Part shown: in pieces, positions 41,272 to 49,977 of the stretch
Position numbering within the stretch: position 1 is the stretch's first letter
Layout of the letters: every line of letters starts with the position of its first letter
Origin: Synergistales bacterium
GTDB lineage: Bacteria > Synergistota > Synergistia > Synergistales > Aminithiophilaceae
Length of the DNA stretch: 64,000 nt
Assembly (NCBI GenBank): GCA_018433595.1
Contig: JAHDQY010000022.1
Coordinates: 62,001 to 126,000, forward strand
Direction: 5' to 3'
Position numbers and translations under genes: made by a program
The notes under the pieces: model-generated
Databases searched by the model: none
The model's input: only the letters and a program-made list of their open reading frames with translations
Told to the model about the DNA's origin: nothing

Positions 41272-42837
41272 ATGCGAGAGAAAATCTCCTTTTTCGCCGA
41301 ACGGCTGAGACAGTTCTGGTCCGGCCTCTCGCGGTGGCAGCGGTATTCCCTGATCGGAGCTGCCCTGGGGGTGGCCCTGTTGCTTCTGTTCATGGTGACC
41401 CTTTCAGGGAAGCCCCGCTACGAGCCTCTTTTCGCCGGTCTGGAGGTCGACGATCAGGCGGCCATCGTCGAGGTGCTCCGGGAGGAAAAGGTCCCCTATC
41501 GCCTCGATCCCGCCGCCAACGCCATTCTGGTTCCTCGAGAACGCGTCTATGAGACGCGCCTCTCCCTGGCCCAGGGTGGACTGCCTCGCGGCGGCGGCGT
41601 CGGCTTCGAGATCTTCGACGAGGGCAAGATGGGCATGAGCGACTTCCAGCAGCGCATCGCCTATCTGCGCGCCCTCGAAGGCGAGCTGGCCCGCACCGTT
41701 TCCAGACTCGACGGCGTCGATTTTGCCAGGGTGAGCATCGTTCTTCCGCAGCCCCGACTCTTTCTGGAGCAGCAGCAGCCGTCGACGGCCTCCGTCCTCG
41801 TGGGGCTGCGGCCGGGACGCCGCATCGGTCCCGAGCAGGTTCGGGCCATCGTTCACCTTCTCGCCCGAAGCGTCGAAGCCCTCGACCCCAAGAGCGTTAC
41901 CGTCGTGGATACGGCGGGGAACGTCCTTTCCGACATGATCGACGACGAGACGCTCCTTTATTCCACCGGCGGCGAGGGGCGGGTCTCCTCCGTTCAGCGC
42001 GAGCTGGAGCGGCAGCAGGAGGTGGAGCTGGAGCACAAGGTCCGCCTCATGCTGGAGCGGGTCTTCGGTCCGGGGCGCGCCGTCGTCAAGATACGGGTCG
42101 AGCTGGATTTCGACAAGGCGCGGCAGAACGAAAAGGAATACGTCCCCGGCCCCTCAGGGAAAGGCGTGGTCCGGAGCCAGCAGGCCGTTGACGAGAGCTA
42201 CGTGGGGCCCGGGACTCCTCCGGCTCAAGCGCCGGGGACGACGACGAACATCCCCGGCTACGCGGTGACCCAGGCCGATCAGGGAAACAGCGAATACAAC
42301 CGTTCCGATGTGGTCACCAACTACGAAATCACGACCCGTGAGCGCGAGCGCGTCGTCGCTCCCGGAGGCATACGATTCCTTTCCGCCTCGGTTCTTGTCG
42401 ACGCCGAGCTCGACGAGACCGGCCTGGAGAATCTGCGCCAGTCCGTGGCGGCCGCCATCGGCCTGAACGCCGAGAGGGGCGACAACCTCGTCCTGAGGGC
42501 CATGAAATTCACCGCGTCGCCTGCTGATGACCTCCTCGCCCGGATCGAAGCCGAACGGCGACGCCGTTTCTATGCGGCGATCGCCCTTTCGGCCCTTCTT
42601 CTGATCGTTGCCGTCGCCGGTTACCTGTACTGGCGTCGCCGCCGCGCCTCTGTCGGGGCGCCTTTTGACGAGGGCGGCAGGAAGGCCCCGTCGCTGCAGG
42701 AGATCCTGGAGCACCCCGAGCTGATGGCCGAGCAGGGAGAGATGGCCATTCTGGAAGAGCAGCTGCGGTCCTACGCGATGAAAAACCCGGAGGAGATAGC
42801 CAACCTGATTCAGAACTGGCTTTCCGAAGAGGCCTGA
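41272..42837 (+). CDS. fliF: Flagellar MS-ring protein FliF
   Basis: 521 residues, inner-membrane ring. First helix ~24-43 (YSLIGAALGVALLLLFMVTL); periplasmic ring domains with SGKPRYEPLFAGLEVDDQAA and EGELARTVSRLDGVDFARVS; second helix near 430-450 (IALSALLLIVAVAGYLYW); cytoplasmic C-terminus (EQLRSYAMKNPEEIANLIQN) that holds FliG. Confidence 0.96.
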   Translation: MREKISFFAERLRQFWSGLSRWQRYSLIGAALGVALLLLFMVTLSGKPRYEPLFAGLEVDDQAAIVEVLREEKVPYRLDPAANAILVPRERVYETRLSLAQGGLPRGGGVGFEIFDEGKMGMSDFQQRIAYLRALEGELARTVSRLDGVDFARVSIVLPQPRLFLEQQQPSTASVLVGLRPGRRIGPEQVRAIVHLLARSVEALDPKSVTVVDTAGNVLSDMIDDETLLYSTGGEGRVSSVQRELERQQEVELEHKVRLMLERVFGPGRAVVKIRVELDFDKARQNEKEYVPGPSGKGVVRSQQAVDESYVGPGTPPAQAPGTTTNIPGYAVTQADQGNSEYNRSDVVTNYEITTRERERVVAPGGIRFLSASVLVDAELDETGLENLRQSVAAAIGLNAERGDNLVLRAMKFTASPADDLLARIEAERRRRFYAAIALSALLLIVAVAGYLYWRRRRASVGAPFDEGGRKAPSLQEILEHPELMAEQGEMAILEEQLRSYAMKNPEEIANLIQNWLSEEA

Positions 42838-42871
42838 CGGGCCGAGTCGAAACGATGGAGTTGAGCGCCTG

Positions 42872-43882
42872 ATGGCAAAGACAAAGGATTTGCGGGGCAA
42901 GGAGAAGGCCGCCATCCTCCTCGTCGCTTTGGGCCCGGAGGTGGCTTCCCTGGTCTACAAAGAGCTTGAGGAGCCCGTTATCGAGCTGCTCACGCTGGAG
43001 ATCGCCAACCTGCGCAAGGTGACGCCGGAGCAGAAGACGGAAGTTCTCAAGGAGGCCCAGGAACTTCTTATGGCCCGGGAGTTCCTCACCCAGGGCGGCG
43101 TTGATTACGCCAGGCGCGTTCTGGAGCAGGCCCTTGGTCCCGAGCGGGCCCAGGAGGTGTTGCGCCGGATCACGGCGAGCCTCCAGGTCCGGCCTTTCGA
43201 CTTCATGCGTCATACCGACGCCCAGCAGCTTCTGAGCTTCATTCAGGGCGAGCACCCTCAGACGATCGCCCTGATCCTCTCCTATCTGGAGCCGGAACAG
43301 GCGGCCCAGATCATCGGCGGTCTTCCCGCCGGCACCCAGGCCGAAGTGGCCCGTCGCATCGCCAAGATGGACCGCATTACCCCCGAGGTGTTGCGCGAGG
43401 TGGAGCGCGTCCTGGAAAGGAAGCTCTCCAGCGTTCTTGGCCAGGACTTCACCCTGGCAGGAGGCATCGATGCCATCGTGGAGATCATCAACCGCGTCGA
43501 CCGCGGCACGGAGCGCCACATCATGGAGACTCTCGAGGAGAAGGATCCCGATCTGGCCGAGGAGATCAAGCGGCGCCTCTTCGTTTTCGAGGACATCGCT
43601 GGCATGGACGATCGCTCCCTCCAGAGGGTGCTTCGCGACGTGGACATGAAGGACCTTGCCTTGGCTCTCAAGGGGGCCACGGAGGAGCTGCGCCAGAAGT
43701 TCTACAAGAACATGTCCCGGAGAGCTGCCGAGATGCTCAAGGAAGACATGGATTTCATGGGCCCTGTGCGGGTCCGCGACGTGGAAGAGGCGCAGCAGAA
43801 GATCGTCAACGTCGTCCGGGCCCTGGAGGACGCCGGCGAAATCGTCATCGCCCGCGGCGGCGAGGAGGATCTCGTTGTCTGA
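42872..43882 (+). CDS. fliG: Flagellar motor switch protein FliG
   Basis: 336 residues, rotor protein that meets the stator. KEKAAILLVALGPEVASLVY at the start; EHPQTIALILSYLEPEQAAQ in the middle; C-terminal domain with MFVFEDI-like LFVFEDIAGMDDRSLQRVLR and the charged torque helix DMKDLALALKGATEELRQKF. fliH overlaps its end by eight bases. Confidence 0.96.
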   Translation: MAKTKDLRGKEKAAILLVALGPEVASLVYKELEEPVIELLTLEIANLRKVTPEQKTEVLKEAQELLMAREFLTQGGVDYARRVLEQALGPERAQEVLRRITASLQVRPFDFMRHTDAQQLLSFIQGEHPQTIALILSYLEPEQAAQIIGGLPAGTQAEVARRIAKMDRITPEVLREVERVLERKLSSVLGQDFTLAGGIDAIVEIINRVDRGTERHIMETLEEKDPDLAEEIKRRLFVFEDIAGMDDRSLQRVLRDVDMKDLALALKGATEELRQKFYKNMSRRAAEMLKEDMDFMGPVRVRDVEEAQQKIVNVVRALEDAGEIVIARGGEEDLVV

Positions 43883-44765
43883 TTCGAAGAATCGGCTCTA
43901 CCGAGCCGTCCGCCTCCTTCCCGAGGCCGTCAGAATCGGCTCTGTGACGGGAGCCGATTCCTCTTTGACCGACGGTGCCGAGGGAACCCAGACATCAAAG
44001 GCGCTTGCCCGGGAACTGCAGCTTCAGGCCCGCATCGAAAGCCTGGAGCGGGAGGCGGCGGCTCTGAGGGAGCGGAATGAAGCGCTGGAGGCCGCGAGGA
44101 AGAAGGCCGAGGTCGCCTTGGTTTCCGGCCTCGCCGAGCGGGAAGGGGCCTACGAGGCCGAGAAGGATGCCGTGCTGGCCGCCGCGCAGGCGGAGGGCTT
44201 CGAGAAGGGGAGACGGGCCGGCTATGAAGAGGGGGCGAAGAAAGCCGAATCGGAGCTCGAAGCGGCCTATCGCGGGCGTTTCGACGAGGCCCTCGCCCTT
44301 CTGGAGACGATCCATCGGCACCTGAAGGCCTCCTTCTCCGAGCTGGAACAGGCCCTGGAACCTCGTCTCGTCCGTCTCTGGAACCTCACTCTCTCCCGTC
44401 TTCTCGCCCGGGAAGTCGCGCTGGATGAAGATCCCCTCATCCCCCTTCTCCGAGAGGTGCTGCTGAGGACCAGCGACAGGGAGCGCGTCATCGTTTACCT
44501 TCATCCGCAGGATCTCGAGCATGTCGGTAGAGCTCGCGACGTCCTCGGCGACATCCTGAGAGGAACGGAGCACCTCGATTTCCGAGGCGACGATCACGTG
44601 GACCGCGGAAGCTGTCTTGTCGAGACGAACCTCGGCGTTTATGATGCCCGCTTCCGGACGCAGTTGGCCGGCCTTGCCCGGGAAATCGACTCCATCCTTT
44701 TCGGCGGAGGCAGGGAGCGTCACGACACGACCGAACCACGAGGTGGCGACGGCGATGGTGCATGA
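43875..44765 (+). CDS. fliH: Flagellar assembly protein FliH
   Basis: 296 residues from TTG 43875, five bases after GGAGGA and overlapping the fliG stop; the longer frame from 43656 is inside fliG. FliH is the stator-like regulator of the FliI ATPase. Long charged helix (ARIESLEREAAALRERNEAL ...), a GxxxG-type stretch (GFEKGRRAGYEEGAKKAE), and a C-terminal domain DRERVIVYLHPQDLEHV ... CLVETNLGVYDARFRTQL. Confidence 0.9.
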   Translation: MSDSKNRLYRAVRLLPEAVRIGSVTGADSSLTDGAEGTQTSKALARELQLQARIESLEREAAALRERNEALEAARKKAEVALVSGLAEREGAYEAEKDAVLAAAQAEGFEKGRRAGYEEGAKKAESELEAAYRGRFDEALALLETIHRHLKASFSELEQALEPRLVRLWNLTLSRLLAREVALDEDPLIPLLREVLLRTSDRERVIVYLHPQDLEHVGRARDVLGDILRGTEHLDFRGDDHVDRGSCLVETNLGVYDARFRTQLAGLAREIDSILFGGGRERHDTTEPRGGDGDGA

Positions 44766-46098
44766 AGATGCCTCTCTCTTCGATGCCCTGGAAGCCCGTC
44801 TCACGTCGACGGATCTCGTCTCCGTCAACGGCCGTGTCGTTCAGGTCGTCGGCCTGGTCATCGAGTCCCAGGGTCCGGACGTCAAGGTGGGCGACCTCTG
44901 CGAAATCCGCTTCCGTCGCCGCGGAGCCGCTCTCAAGGCCGAAGTCGTCGGCTTTCGGGGAGACCGGGTTCTCCTCATGCCTCTGGGGGATCTCCAGGAC
45001 ATCGGTCCCGGCTGTGACGTCGTCTCCCTGGGGCGTTCCCTCTCCGTTCCCGTCGGGACGGGGCTGCTGGGTCGGGTCGTCGACGGATTGGGGCGTCCCC
45101 TTGATGACAAAGGCCCCCTTCTGGTCACCCGCTCCTACCCGCTCTATGCCGTGCCGCCTCACCCGTTGCGCCGTCGCTCCATCGACAGCCCTCTTGCCGT
45201 CGGCGTCAAAGCCATGGACGGCCTCCTCACCCTCGGCCAAGGGCAACGCATCGGCATCTTCTCCGGTTCCGGCGTCGGCAAGAGCACCTTGCTGGGCATG
45301 ATGGCCCGGAGCACCGAGGCCGATGTGAACGTCATCGGCCTTGTCGGCGAGCGAGGGCGGGAGGTTCGGGAGTTCCTCGAGCGGGACCTCGGTCCTGAAG
45401 GATTGAAGCGTTCCGTTCTGGTCGTCGCCACCTCCGATCAGCCGCCGCTGGTCCGTCTCAAGGCGGCCATGACGACGACGGCCATCGCCGAGTACTTCCG
45501 CGACAGGGGGGCCAACGTTCTCCTCATGATGGATTCCGTGACCCGTGTCGCCATGGCCCAGCGCGACGTCGGCCTCGCCGTAGGCGAGCCGCCGGCCACA
45601 CGGGGCTACACCCCCTCCGTCTTTGCCCTTCTCCCCAGGCTCCTCGAGCGGGCCGGAACGGGCGAACGGGGGAGCATCACCGGCATTTACACCGTCCTCG
45701 TCGAGGGAGACGACATGAACGAGCCCGTCGCCGACAGCGTCAGAGGCATCCTGGACGGGCATGTCGTCCTTTCCCGCAAGCTGGCCGCCCGCAACCACTA
45801 CCCCTCTATCGATGTCCTGAACAGCGTCAGCCGGGTCATGAACACGATCGTTTCCCCGGATCACCTCAAGGCGGCGGCGCGCCTCCGACAGCTCCTCTCC
45901 TACTACGCCGAAGGGGAGGACCTGATCCGGATCGGCGCCTATCGCGAGGGAAGCGATCCTCGAATCGACTGGGCTCTGACCCACCTGGGAAAGGTGCGGG
46001 AATTCCTTACCCAGGGTGTGGAGGAGTCCTTCCCCTTCGATGAAACATTGCAGCGGCTTCTTGCCCTGATTCCCGAGCCACAGGGTTTCGGTGTCTGA
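44755..46098 (+). CDS. fliI: Flagellum-specific ATPase FliI
   Basis: 447 residues from ATG 44755, overlapping fliH by 11 bases. Hexameric ATPase that unfolds export cargo. Walker A GIFSGSGVGKSTLLGMMA, ERGREVREFLERDLG, Walker B NVLLMMDSVTRVAMAQRDVG and the LPRLLERAGTG motif, all as in F1-type/FliI ATPases. Confidence 0.96.
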   Translation: MVHEDASLFDALEARLTSTDLVSVNGRVVQVVGLVIESQGPDVKVGDLCEIRFRRRGAALKAEVVGFRGDRVLLMPLGDLQDIGPGCDVVSLGRSLSVPVGTGLLGRVVDGLGRPLDDKGPLLVTRSYPLYAVPPHPLRRRSIDSPLAVGVKAMDGLLTLGQGQRIGIFSGSGVGKSTLLGMMARSTEADVNVIGLVGERGREVREFLERDLGPEGLKRSVLVVATSDQPPLVRLKAAMTTTAIAEYFRDRGANVLLMMDSVTRVAMAQRDVGLAVGEPPATRGYTPSVFALLPRLLERAGTGERGSITGIYTVLVEGDDMNEPVADSVRGILDGHVVLSRKLAARNHYPSIDVLNSVSRVMNTIVSPDHLKAAARLRQLLSYYAEGEDLIRIGAYREGSDPRIDWALTHLGKVREFLTQGVEESFPFDETLQRLLALIPEPQGFGV

Positions 46099-46127
46099 CG
46101 TGCCTTTTTAAGGAGGTCTCCCGGTAG

Positions 46128-46589
46128 ATGATCGATCGCATCCATCGTTTCAAACGCCTTCTTGAGACCAAGGAACTGGAGCAGGGACTTCTTCAGGAGG
46201 AGCTGGGCTTCCAGGAGAGGGAGAAGGTTGCTCTGGAAGGGCTCACCGATCGGCTGAAAGAGGAGAAGGAGACGGCCCTGGCCAGCTTCTGTCGGGACGC
46301 CGCCGAGGCTTCGACGATCAGGGATCTATGGATGAGCCGCTCGGCTCTCGACCATATCGGTGAGGTCCTCGACGAGGGAGAGCGTAAACTCGCCCTCGCT
46401 GCAGAGCGGGTCGACTCGACGAGGGACCGCCTCATGCACAAGCACCGGGAGGTCAAAACCTTTGAAGTCGTTCTCGACGACTTCCGCAATGCCTGGAGGG
46501 CGGAGTGTCTCAAGAAGGAGCAGTCGCTCCTGGACGACTTGACGGCCAGTCGATCGGGCCGAGCGAAAGAGAGGGCTGACGGCGCATGA
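46128..46589 (+). CDS. fliJ: Flagellar export protein FliJ
   Basis: 153 residues, nearly all coiled coil ([20 protein letters not shown]; ... [20 protein letters not shown]). It is the central stalk of the FliHIJ ATPase complex. Assigned from length, coiled coil and position after fliI. ATG after AAGGAGGT. Confidence 0.85.
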   Translation: MIDRIHRFKRLLETKELEQGLLQEELGFQEREKVALEGLTDRLKEEKETALASFCRDAAEASTIRDLWMSRSALDHIGEVLDEGERKLALAAERVDSTRDRLMHKHREVKTFEVVLDDFRNAWRAECLKKEQSLLDDLTASRSGRAKERADGA

Positions 46590-47185
46590 ATGGTAGCGGT
46601 TCTTTTGACGGCTTGGCCCGAGTTTATCGACGTCTGGAGGAGATCCAGTCCCGTTTCGGTCCGAAGGCGGCTCCCAAACAAAAAGAAGCCCCCCGTTTCC
46701 GGGAAGTCCTTGCTGAAGAGGAGGAGCGGTCCGAGAGCCTTCCGATCGAACCGACGGTCGGAAAAAAAGAAGAGGCGAGGCCAGCTGCGGTTACGGCCGA
46801 TCTTGACCGGACACGGAGAAACCTGGCCCTTCGCTATGGCGTCGATGACGCCCTCATCAAGGCCGTCATCGCTGTCGAATCGGCAGGTGACCCGGGAGCC
46901 TTGTCGCCCAAGGGGGCCATGGGGCTGATGCAGCTCATGCCCGGGACGGCCAGAATGCTCGGCGTCGAAGACGCCTATGACCCGAAGCAGAACCTTGATG
47001 GGGGCATCCGCTACCTTGCAGGCCTTCTCGAACGTTACGACGGCGATCTCCGGCTTGCCCTCGCCGCCTACAACGCGGGACCCGGTCGGGTGGACGCCTG
47101 CGGAGGGATTCCTCCCTTCCGGGAGACTCAGGACTACGTCAAAAATGTTTTGGCCCGATATCGCTGGGAAGGAGGCGACGCCTAG
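46586..47185 (+). CDS. Lytic transglycosylase in the flagellar operon
   Basis: 199 residues. C-terminal SLT domain: [20 protein letters not shown] with the catalytic Glu (VESAGD), [18 protein letters not shown], and [18 protein letters not shown]. The N-terminal ~75 residues are charged and flexible with no signal peptide, so Sec export is unlikely; passage through the flagellar export channel, as for FlgJ, is inferred. It would open peptidoglycan for the growing rod. Overlaps fliJ by four bases. No flgJ is seen in the window. Confidence 0.88.
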   Translation: MNGSGSFDGLARVYRRLEEIQSRFGPKAAPKQKEAPRFREVLAEEEERSESLPIEPTVGKKEEARPAAVTADLDRTRRNLALRYGVDDALIKAVIAVESAGDPGALSPKGAMGLMQLMPGTARMLGVEDAYDPKQNLDGGIRYLAGLLERYDGDLRLALAAYNAGPGRVDACGGIPPFRETQDYVKNVLARYRWEGGDA

Positions 47186-47857
47186 ATGGCTGAAGACCGG
47201 TCGGACCTTGACGGAGAGAGAGGCAGGGTCGAACAGCGCCCGGAACGGCCGCCGCGAAAGAGGAAAAAGGGGAGAGGCTGCGGCTGCTTTCTGCTGATTC
47301 TCCTGCTTCTCGTCGGCGCTGCCCTGGGTATCCAGATCAGCGGCGCCGCCGACTTGAAGGGACACCTCAGCCGCGCCGTCTGGTCTCTTCCCGTGATCGG
47401 ACCTCCAATTGCGGAGAAACTCGGTCTGAGGCAGGACATCCCCCTCTCGGCGGAAGAGCGGCTGAGGGCGGAGCTGGAAGAACGTGAAAACCTCCTGCGC
47501 CGTCAGCGTCTGGAGCTTGCCGCTGAGGGATCGGCTCTCCAGGTGATGTCGGCCGATCTGGCGGAAAGAGCCGAAACCCTGGCGAGGCGGGAGGAAATCC
47601 TGGCTCAAAGCCTCAAGGTGAGCGCCGAAAAGCCCGAAATATCAACAGAGGACCTTCTTCGATCGGTGGGTTCCATCTTTCAGGAGATGTCCTCGCGCAA
47701 GGCGGCCAAGATTCTCGAAGAACTCGACGAGAAGCTGGCGGTTGCCCTTCTCAGTGGGCTCCCTCAGGACAAGTCCGCCGAAATACTCGGGAGCATGGAT
47801 GCGCCACGAGCCGCGAGGCTGACGGAACAGCTGGCTTCAGAGACGTCCGCGAGGTGA
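47186..47857 (+). CDS. MotE/YlxF-type flagellar protein
   Basis: 223 residues. Basic N-terminus (PPRKRKKGRGCGC), one membrane helix at ~33-50 (FLLILLLLVGAALGI), a coiled coil (AEERLRAELEERENLLRRQR ...) and a MgtE-N-like end (MSSRKAAKILEELDEKLAVA, then PQDKSAEILGSMD). Position matches B. subtilis ylxF before fliK; MotE proteins help FliG or motor stability. Confidence 0.82.
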   Translation: MAEDRSDLDGERGRVEQRPERPPRKRKKGRGCGCFLLILLLLVGAALGIQISGAADLKGHLSRAVWSLPVIGPPIAEKLGLRQDIPLSAEERLRAELEERENLLRRQRLELAAEGSALQVMSADLAERAETLARREEILAQSLKVSAEKPEISTEDLLRSVGSIFQEMSSRKAAKILEELDEKLAVALLSGLPQDKSAEILGSMDAPRAARLTEQLASETSAR

Positions 47858-47861
47858 GCCC

Positions 47862-49442
47862 ATGAATGCCGGTTCTCTTGCCTTTCCTGCCCCCGTCGGG
47901 GGCGAACCTCTCTTGCCCGCTTCGCCGAAGACGGGAGGAACGGAAAAGAGCGATGCTTTTTCCACCCTCCTCGGCTCCTGCATGGAGGCGGCTGAGGGGC
48001 GCAAACAGGCGACTCCCTCTCCTGAAGGAGAGGCCGCCATGTCCGAACCTTGCGAGGGGAAATCCTCTTCGGAGCAGGGCGACGCCGACGGCGTGAAGGG
48101 TTTTTTCCTCGCGTTGCTCTTTGCCCAAGGCGGGGAAGGTCTCCTGCAGGACGAAGAATGCGAAGCGCCCTCTACGTCCTGTGGGGATCAAGGAACCCCG
48201 GCAAAGGGAGTCCCTCCCTCCGCTGCCGCTGCCCTTGAAGCGACGCCAGGATCCGTGGGGGAGGTCCTTCCTGAAGCGGAAGACCCCGCTTTTCCCCAGG
48301 AGGCCGCCGGGAAGGGTTTTCCCGACACCGGAGGACCTGCTGCTCGGGAGGAACTTCCTCAGGTGAGTCCCTCCGCGTCGGGCGTCCCTCTTAAGGATGA
48401 GGCGGTTCCTGGTGCCGTCGATAACGGCAGGGGAGTCGACGGCGCCGGTGCGGACCGGGTTGTTCCCGTCGTCACCCCTGTCGGGGAAGATGCCGGAAGC
48501 GAGCCCAGGGGGCCCGCCTCGGAGACCGTACAGGAGAAGGCTCGGGCGGAAACGCCCGGCGTGCCGCTTCCGGGCGGGGAGGCCCCGGCCTTGGGGTTCC
48601 GTCCGCAGATGCCCGGCAGGAGGGCGCCCGTGGTCGCCTCCGGAGTCCCTCGGGAAGGAACCGGGGGTGACGAGGCCGTCACCGTCCAGGGACATTTCGA
48701 GGGCGACCGGGTCTCCCGCCGTTTTTCCGAAGAGGAACGGAACCGCTCTCACGCCGTCGCGTCCTTCGAGCCTGATGGCGGTGCGGAGAAGATGCCTGAG
48801 ACGGTCCCTCCCGCGTCGGAGCTTGCCGGGGAGACGGCGGAACCCGATCTCCCCCGCAGGAGAGCTCTCTTCTCCGGGGCGGAGCGAGCCCCGTTGCCTC
48901 CGGTGTCCGCCGAGCCCGACCGGCTCTTTGCCGCCGTCCCGCTGAAGGAGGCCCCGGAACATCAGGGGACGGTCGATCTCGCCCTGTCCCAGGCCGGGCG
49001 GGTCGAGTCTCCCGTCGCGGCACCGGCCGAAGAGCTTCCCCGGAGGCTGCTGTCGGCGCTCCCCCTCAACGAGGGACTTGCCGGTGCCGTTCAGACGACA
49101 CTCTCCCTCGCCCGGAACCGGGCCCGGGTCGTCGTCGAGCCGCCTGCCCTGGGACGTGTCGAAATCTATCTCCGCCAGGGGCCTCAGGGGATCGAGACGA
49201 CCTTTCGCGTCGACAACGAAGGGCTGCGCCAGCTCGTTCAGACCCATCTGGACCAACTCCGGACAGCCCTGCAGCAGACGGGAATCGTCCTGCAGGAGCT
49301 CTCCGTCGATATTCGCGACGGAGGGGAAGGCTCTCCCTGGGCCGAGGCGGAAAAGCGGCTCAGGGCCCTTTTGCCCGAAGACGATGAGCCGCTGGAATTC
49401 TCCATAGATCTTGAACAGGGCCTCCTGAGCTGGATGGCCTGA
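47862..49442 (+). CDS. fliK: Flagellar hook-length control protein FliK
   Basis: 526 residues. Low-complexity N-terminal 350 residues rich in Pro, Gly, Glu and Ala, as expected for a molecular ruler. The C-terminal Flg_hook domain is clear: ARNRARVVVEPPALGRVEIY, FRVDNEGLRQLVQTHLDQLR, ALQQTGIVLQELSVDIRDGG. Signals the export gate (FlhB) to switch from hook to filament proteins. Followed by flgD. Confidence 0.9.
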   Translation: MNAGSLAFPAPVGGEPLLPASPKTGGTEKSDAFSTLLGSCMEAAEGRKQATPSPEGEAAMSEPCEGKSSSEQGDADGVKGFFLALLFAQGGEGLLQDEECEAPSTSCGDQGTPAKGVPPSAAAALEATPGSVGEVLPEAEDPAFPQEAAGKGFPDTGGPAAREELPQVSPSASGVPLKDEAVPGAVDNGRGVDGAGADRVVPVVTPVGEDAGSEPRGPASETVQEKARAETPGVPLPGGEAPALGFRPQMPGRRAPVVASGVPREGTGGDEAVTVQGHFEGDRVSRRFSEEERNRSHAVASFEPDGGAEKMPETVPPASELAGETAEPDLPRRRALFSGAERAPLPPVSAEPDRLFAAVPLKEAPEHQGTVDLALSQAGRVESPVAAPAEELPRRLLSALPLNEGLAGAVQTTLSLARNRARVVVEPPALGRVEIYLRQGPQGIETTFRVDNEGLRQLVQTHLDQLRTALQQTGIVLQELSVDIRDGGEGSPWAEAEKRLRALLPEDDEPLEFSIDLEQGLLSWMA

Positions 49443-49468
49443 TCTGACGGAATGAGGAGGCGCGTATC

Positions 49469-49870
49469 ATGATCAGTCCCGTTTCGACGGCGTCCTCGGG
49501 CGGTTCGACCGAACCTACCCGGGAAATCAAGAAAGAGCTGGGCAAGGACGACTTCCTTCAGCTGCTCATCACTCAGCTGACCCATCAGGACCCGATGGAC
49601 CCGCTGAAAAACGAGGAGTTCATCGCCCAGATGGCCCAGTTCAGCTCCCTGGAGCAGATGACCAACATCAGCAAGGGCATCGAAAACCTGCAGCAGTTCC
49701 AGATGGTCGGAGCCGTCGGCCTCATCGGCAAGGAGGTCACCGCCTACGACGAGGCTGGGCTGGAACAGAAGGCCACCGTCAAGGCCGTCCACTTCGAGGA
49801 GGGCAAGGTCGTTCTGGAGACCTCCGAGGGCTACCTCCTGCTGGAGCACGTCCTCTCCGTCTCCGCCTAG
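49469..49870 (+). CDS. flgD: Hook-capping protein FlgD, short form
   Basis: 133 residues. Cap on which hook subunits assemble. GKDDFLQLLITQLTHQDPMD PLKNEEFIAQMAQFSSLEQM (adjacent pieces, ~25-64) is the conserved part. It lacks the long Ig-like domain of E. coli-type FlgD (about 230 residues), like the Bacillus protein. Confidence 0.94.
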   Translation: MISPVSTASSGGSTEPTREIKKELGKDDFLQLLITQLTHQDPMDPLKNEEFIAQMAQFSSLEQMTNISKGIENLQQFQMVGAVGLIGKEVTAYDEAGLEQKATVKAVHFEEGKVVLETSEGYLLLEHVLSVSA

Positions 49871-49977
49871 TTCTTGCGCCTGTAACTTTTTGTGCCCGCC
49901 AGGGACGGCGGCGCCCTCGTGATTGCAACGGACTGCGCAGGAAAATCTCATAGACGAAATCAAGGGGGTCGCTTGCA

